Part shown: piece by piece, positions 58,614 to 64,000 of the stretch | Layout of the letters: each line of letters starts with the position of its first letter | How positions within the stretch are numbered: the first letter of the stretch is position 1 | NCBI GenBank assembly: GCA_026874595.1 | Contig: CM049316.1 | Span: 26,891,339-26,955,338, forward strand | From: Sipunculus nudus | Taxonomy: Eukaryota; Annelida; Sipuncula; Golfingiida; Sipunculidae | DNA: 64,000 nt | Direction of reading: 5' to 3' | Translations under genes and position numbers: made by a program | Notes under the pieces: model-generated | The model's database searches: none | What the model was told of the DNA's origin: nothing | The model's input: only the letters and a program-made list of their open reading frames with translations

Positions 58614-59168
58614 CAAGGGACCTATGGGTCACGGCGCTCAGCTGTTATATAAGATAAAAAAATATGATTTTAAAATGAGGCACATGCTGGTTTTGTGTGG
58701 AAATAAATATAAGCTGTATTATGAGTTGTTAGTGTTAAGCTTATGTATGATTTTGATAGTTTCTTTGGAGACAGGGAAGAGATTGATTTCATTTATTTTA
58801 TTAACAAATGGAGTGCCACTGTCATACAGATTTTGACTTGGCCATATAACTAGCACATATAAGATAAAGAGTTTAACTATTTATTAAAATTTAATGACAA
58901 ATATTGTGCCAAATATAATTTTTATTAAAAATAATAAGAGAATCATAAGATTTTTTTAATAAAATATAACTGGAATGATTATTAAAATAATATTATAGAA
59001 TATATTCATGAATGCATTCATGAATACATTTTGAAAGTATTTGCACTGGTATTCAAATACTTTCATTTTTACCTGAATTCCCATTCTTATGCAAGAAATT
59101 TTATAATGGCATGTCTGGTATTTATTCAGTTTTAGCCAAACAATGATGTTGAGAATCCAGAATATAAA
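58614..59168 (+). mobile_element. Family 1a element, 5' fragment
   Basis: Starts CAAGGGACCTATGGGTCACG and matches 28448-29050 and 33617-34220. It stops at GTTGAGAATCCAGAATAT, where the next element begins. The rest of the copy is not found after 60822. Confidence 0.7.
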
Positions 59169-60822
59169 CAAAGGACCCATGGGTCACGACAACCAGCTTA
59201 TGTTTGAAATTTTTTTGCAAATGCAAAATATGAAAAATATTCTATTGTAATGTTTTTTATTTATATAAGCATATGAGAAGCTAAGAGGAAAGGGCCCTCC
59301 TACTTGGTTATAGTAAAGTTCTCAATATATGATTGCAAACTAATACTCTGACAAGACTGTCATGAAGAAAAACAGTAAAAGTTTTGAGATACTGTGATGC
59401 ATATGAAAAATTTGCAGATGGACAGGCAAGTGGACAGAATGGACTAATACCTTCAATTCACTTTCAAGGGAATAATGCATTTAAGTTTATATATAACAAC
59501 ATGGCATCTACAAAATTATTCCTTGAATCCCTATTAAAACGTTTTGAACATTGGAGTTTTCAGTACATGCTTAATTTTATTCACCGAAATAAAATAAAAG
59601 ATTCAGTACATTTGATAAAATAAAAACATCTTTTCAAATAAAGTATACACACTGTTGGTTGAATGAGGGACAAACAATATAATTATGCTAATTACAATCT
59701 CAGCTATAATTAATTACTGGAATTAATAGTCAATTTCACACCTAGTGAAGTTTTACTCTTCTGAAGTAAAGCATTACTTATCTGATGAACATCCACACTT
59801 TCATAGCAATACATCACTTTGTGGACACAATTAAATGTGCACTTTAATCATTGTAACCCTGGTGGTACAATACAAAATCTAAAATGTAGCATGTCCAAGA
59901 ATAAAATAAAATACAGAAAATTATAACATTCATCTAGTTTATGCACCAGCTTGGGGGGGGGGGGGGGGGGGGGTGAGTGCAGGGCAGAGGGGAAGCCTGC
60001 TAGTAGTGGCCAAGCTGGGCCAAGGCAAGCTGCCTGGGGTGGGTTACATAATGCAAGTGAAGGCTGTACTACTAGGTGGGCCAGATGTAAACAACACTTG
60101 ACATGGTGTATGAAAACTTGAATAAAAGCTACTCTTTTCAAACAATTTCTTTGAAATTTCAGATTTTAAAAGATTAAATCCTTATGTATATATGCTGTGA
60201 AAATAAAATCAACTGTGCTTACAGGGAAAAAAACGTGCCACTGCCAAATTTGGACAAAATTTAAGGTATTGATTTTTTATTTATGCTAATAACTTGAACA
60301 ATTTGCAAAATTCAGATCTAATTTTGGGTAAACAATTGAATCTTGATTAAATAAAGTTATATTCCTGAAAAAAAGTCTCCAGCTTCAGCAATTCTCATGT
60401 AAAGTGAGCAAATATATTTCCTGAGTTTTAAAAAATTGCATTATATTTTGGCCTATAACTTCAAAATAATACCCAATACTGACCTAATTTTTGGTAAGTG
60501 CACAGAAAATGTATGGAAGAATATGAATACTAAATCTGTTTAAAAAACAGATCAGTGGTTTTGATATTAGGCAGCCTTGAAGTGTAACAATGGCTTTTTT
60601 ATGGAAAACAGAGGTTTTTCCTTAATATCTCAAAGGAATGAAGTTCTAATGACCCAATTTTTGGTATGGTAGGAGATTTTGGGGACATCTAATGGTATGC
60701 AGAATTTTGGATTCGTAGGTCCAACAGTTTTAAAATGTGCCCTGTTATCAGATCTGTGACGGACGGACGACGGACAAAGGACCACGACTATAGCTCAGAT
60801 GACATATAGTCAGCTAAGCTAA
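59169..60822 (+). mobile_element. Hairpin-ended element, family 1b (complete, 1.65 kb)
   Basis: 5' end CAAAGGACCCATGGGTCACG. The interior is collinear with 46195-48590 minus one core unit, with a G-run at about 59954-59972. It ends with a short ACGG-type array (about 60758-60775) and the hairpin 60791-60821, which has one stem mismatch (CAGCTAAGCTA). A compact complete member of the family. Confidence 0.78.
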
Positions 60823-61032
60823 AAATGAAAAATCATTTTATGTAAACAAAACCTGGCTTAACCAACTCAATGAACTTATAACAAGTTGTAGACACACTAA
60901 CAAATTCCTATTACGTAAACTCAACACAAAGAGTAATCCGGATTAGGCACGTTGTACAGGTATTTGTTAGTGTGTCTACATATGATATTTTTTATTTTAT
61001 GTAAGCAAAACCTGGCTACGCTTAACCAACGC
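60823..61032. repeat. Inverted-repeat flank of the 48-bp minisatellite
   Basis: GTAGACACACTAACAAAT (about 60889) is repeated in inverse as ATTTGTTAGTGTGTCTAC (about 60960). The AAAACCTGGCT...AACCAAC block occurs at about 60850 and again at about 61008. Confidence 0.65.
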
Positions 61033-61224
61033 AATCAACTTGTAACAAGTTGTAGACACCCTAACAAATTCCTTTTACGTAATCAACTTGTAACAAGTTG
61101 TAGACACCCTAACAAATTCCTTTTACGTAATCAACTTGTAACAAGTAGTAGACACCCTAACAAATTCCTTTTACGTAATCAACTTGTAACAAGTTGAAGA
61201 CACCCTAACAAATTCCTTTTACGT
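61033..61224. repeat. 48-bp minisatellite, four copies
   Basis: Units start AATCAACTTGTAAC at 61033, 61081, 61129 and 61177, exactly 48 bases apart. Each contains the dyad CAACTTG-TAA-CAAGTTG and the palindrome TTACGTAA. Because 48 is a multiple of three, an ORF (60952-61197) reads through as a 16-residue repeat, which I regard as incidental. Confidence 0.92.
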
Positions 61225-61689
61225 AAACTCAACACAAAGAGTAACTATTCATTACTCAAGTTGCACCTTGTCACATTCCTATTAGCTCATTAATAAAATC
61301 TGTAGAAAAGTCAAAGCCCACAGGATTATCTGCATGCAAAAATTTAATATGTTATAAATAAATAGACACTTTGCTTTAGACTGGGCATAAAAAAAAGCAT
61401 TACAGTGTCATGCATGGGCACCCTCTTTATGAATGACTAAAATGTACAGTATCAATATGTGTAAATATATGTGCACAAAAGTTTAATCCCTGTTTTAAAT
61501 ATATTTTTAAATGCTCTAATTTGTGACAAGAGACATGGTAAAAACATGTTATAGGAGAGGGACAAAAGTAAAGTGAGGTAATAAAAACAAACCAATATAA
61601 AAGCAATTATTTAAAGGCCACTGAATCAACTCTTCAGTCTCAGAACAGAAGCAATTGGTCTGGAATATACCACGCAGGATGATATAATC
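61225..61689. other. Non-coding stretch
   Basis: AT-rich; nothing recognised. Confidence 0.4.
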
Positions 61690-63060
61690 TATTGGAGTTA
61701 ATGGGTACAAACAGAATAGTTCAAACATGTATGAACTAACTGAAACAATCTATGGACCTTAATGAGTAAAGGGTATAAGCAGAATGATACGTACCTGTAT
61801 GAACTAACTGATATGATCTATGGATGATAATAAGTAAAGGGTACCAGCAGAATGAAGCATACCTGTATGAACTAACTGATATGATCTATAGATGTTAATG
61901 AGTAAAGGGTACCAGCAGAATGAAACAGCTGTATGAACTAACTGATATGATATATAGATGTTAATGAGTAAAGGGTACCAGCAGAATGAAACAGCTGTAT
62001 GAACTAACTGATATGATATATAGATGTTAATGAGTAAAGGGTACCAGCAGAATGAAACATACCTGTATGAACTAACTGATATGATATATAGATGTTAATG
62101 AGTAAAGGGTACCAGCAGAATGAAACAGCTGTATGAACTAACTGATATGATATATAGATGTTAATGAGTAAAGGGTACCAGCAGAATGAAACATACCTGT
62201 ATGAACTAACTGATATGATCTATAGATGTTAATGAGTAAAGGGTACCAGCAGAATGAAACATACCTGTATGAACTAACTGATATGATATATAGATGTTAA
62301 TGAGTAAAGGGTACCAGCAGAATGAAACATACCTGTATGAACTAACTGGCATGATATATAGATGTTAATGAGTAAAGGGTACCAGCAGAATGAAACATAC
62401 CTGTATGAACTAACTGATATGATATATAGATGTTAATGAGTAAAGGGTACCAGCAGAATGAAACATACCTGTATGAACTAACTGATATGATATATAGATG
62501 TTAATGAGTAAAGGGTACCAGCAGAATGAAACAGCTGTATGAACTAACTGATATGATATATAGATGTTAATGAGTTAAGGGTACCAGCAGAATGAAACAT
62601 ACCTGTATGAACTAACTGATATGATATATAGATGTTAATGAGTAAAGGGTACCAGCAGAATGAAACATACCTGTATGAACTAACTGATATGATATATAGA
62701 TGTTAATGAGTAAAGGGTACCAGCAGAATGAAACATACCTGTATGAACTAACTGATATGATATATAGATGTTAATGAGTAAAGGGTACCAGCAGAATGAA
62801 ACAGCTGTATGAACTAACTGATATGATCTATAGATGTTAATGAGTAAAGGGTACCAGCAGAATAAAAAGCTGTATGAACTAACTGATATGATCTATAGAT
62901 GTTAATGAGTAAAGGGTACCAGCAGAATAAAAAGCTGTATGAACTAACTGATATAATCTATAGATGTTAAGGAGTAAAGGGTACCAGCAGAATGAAACAG
63001 CTGTATGAACTAACTGATATGATCTATAGAAGTTACGGAGTAAAGGGTACAAGCTATGGA
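61690..63060. repeat. Tandem array of 66/68-bp units, about 19 copies
   Basis: The unit is marked by GTAAAGGGTACCAGCAGAAT. Two forms alternate: 68 bases with GAAACATACCTGT and 66 bases with GAAACAGCTGT, plus two units with AATAAAAAGCTGT near 62851 and 62917. Edge units are more diverged than central ones. No coding. Confidence 0.95.
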
Positions 63061-64000
63061 CCTTGATGGGTAAAGGGTAAGAGCTGAATCATACATGTAT
63101 GATTTGATTGACAGTGATTAGACAGTAATCGGGAAGAAAGGGGAAGGGTTTTTATCTATATGAGAATCCAAACAATTGAATCATAAATGACAAATTTGCC
63201 TTATATCCAAACAACAGACAAAAAAATTTAAGAGTACGTGATAGATTCATCTTTCTAAATATTTGCCTTTCATTTGAAAAGAATAAAGTATTTTCTTCTT
63301 TCTAAGGCCTAAAAGGCTAATTTTTTTTTCCAGCTCCTTAAAGGACATCCTTTGACTTTTAGAAATGCAGCCAGTCTCACCATGTCTGTAATCTCTCTTC
63401 AGTTAATAAAAAAGAAAGGATAACTGCACCAATGCACCTGGTATCTCCAAATTTTATTTGCCTAGGTGAAATTTACCCCTTTTGTTTGTAGTGGTCACCT
63501 CCAGTGTTTTATTTTCATTTCTGTTAAACTGACAATAAAATGAGACTGCGTTCATTTGAATTTGCTGAATGAAGTATCACTGTGTGATAAATCAGCTTTA
63601 CAGACATTGCTGCTATACATGCAGACAGTGGCTGTTACTACTGACTGGAGGTGACCTGATATACTCTGGAGTTGAGCATCTGGACTGCAGGAGAGCTGTC
63701 TTTCCAAAACCTTCACTGTTCATTTGTGCCATTAAGACATTAAGTGCAGTGCAAGCAGATGAGATTACAGATATCTAGTGTAATGTACAGTACTATCATC
63801 AAAAGAGTGTGTGCAGATTTGTTGAAGACTTCAAAACAGTTACCATTGAGACTCTTTAACACTTAACTCCATCAACATTAAATGGAGGCCAAATTGAAAG
63901 TTATACAGAAGACAAATTGGATGAAGGTACAGCAAAGTAAGACTGCCATCAAGTTTGAGACTGTTATTGTGTGATGAAATGATAGGATTAAGACTGAATA
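63061..64000. other. Non-coding right end of window
   Basis: A 69-codon ORF at 63569-63778 (Cys-rich start, no motif I recognise) is the only open segment of note and lacks support as a gene. Confidence 0.35.

Noticed and set aside
60952-61197. Protein with a 16-residue tandem repeat (RNQLVTSCRHPNKFLL)
   Set aside because: It arises because the minisatellite period is a multiple of three; there is no start context or flanking coding sequence.
61690-63060. CRISPR array
   Set aside because: The regular repeats are contiguous 66/68-bp units with no unique spacers and the context is eukaryotic.
63569-63778. 69-codon ORF near the right end as a gene
   Set aside because: No recognisable domain, no splice context I trust, and its length is within chance expectation.

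Overview
The window looks like AT-rich, repeat-dense nuclear DNA of a marine invertebrate, most likely a bivalve mollusc. That assignment is inference. It rests on spliced invertebrate-type exons, Ty3/gypsy and LINE remnants, a tRNA-derived SINE, and many short elements that end in a hairpin next to ACGG-type tetranucleotide arrays, a structure known from bivalve 'pearl'-type repeats and Helentron-associated elements. I see no prokaryotic operon, CRISPR array or phage.

Layout. 1-2121: 3' part of a plus-strand Ty3/gypsy element (end of RNase H, complete integrase, polypurine tract, 183-bp 3' LTR), inserted at the edge of a 271-bp tandem repeat. 3257-3635: a small ORF of unknown function cut by a second, minus-strand, decayed Ty3/gypsy element (LTR 3636-3848, pol and gag 4208-8466), whose pol carries a 201-bp MITE. 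8834-13155: a complete, young-looking LTR element on the minus strand (two nearly identical 785-bp LTRs, AAAG target duplication, primer-binding site, polypurine tract) with no recognisable pol, so probably non-autonomous. 13660-14268: a short hairpin-ended element. 14588-17205: a broken zinc-finger transposase-like gene. 18192-23204: a spliced gene whose last four exons are open and phase-compatible, with a MITE in one intron. 23205-27562: MITEs, LINE 3' end, Tigger/pogo transposase fragment, SINE.

27865-38022 is a nest of hairpin-ended, Helitron/Helentron-like non-autonomous elements: a family 3 element contains a family 1 element, which contains a family 2 element and a second family 1 element. 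Each boundary can be checked against an uninterrupted copy of the same repeat elsewhere in the window. 39446-57848 holds at least four decayed tandem copies of a zinc-finger gene whose last exon resembles a tyrosine-recombinase C-terminus, interleaved with a different transposase-like gene (42741-44434) and more nested hairpin elements (45580-48701, 52781-56169, 59169-60822). The end has a 48-bp minisatellite (61033-61224) and a roughly 19-copy array of 66/68-bp units (about 61690-63060).

Most protein-like sequence here belongs to mobile elements or to multicopy families that behave like them. The strongest candidate for an ordinary expressed gene is 19331-23204. The most unusual material is the nested hairpin-element system, whose three families share a 12-bp palindrome inside otherwise different core repeats, and the pol-less LTR element with a duplicated LTR/primer-site junction. 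No database search was possible; family names come from motifs I can see and from memory of those families.
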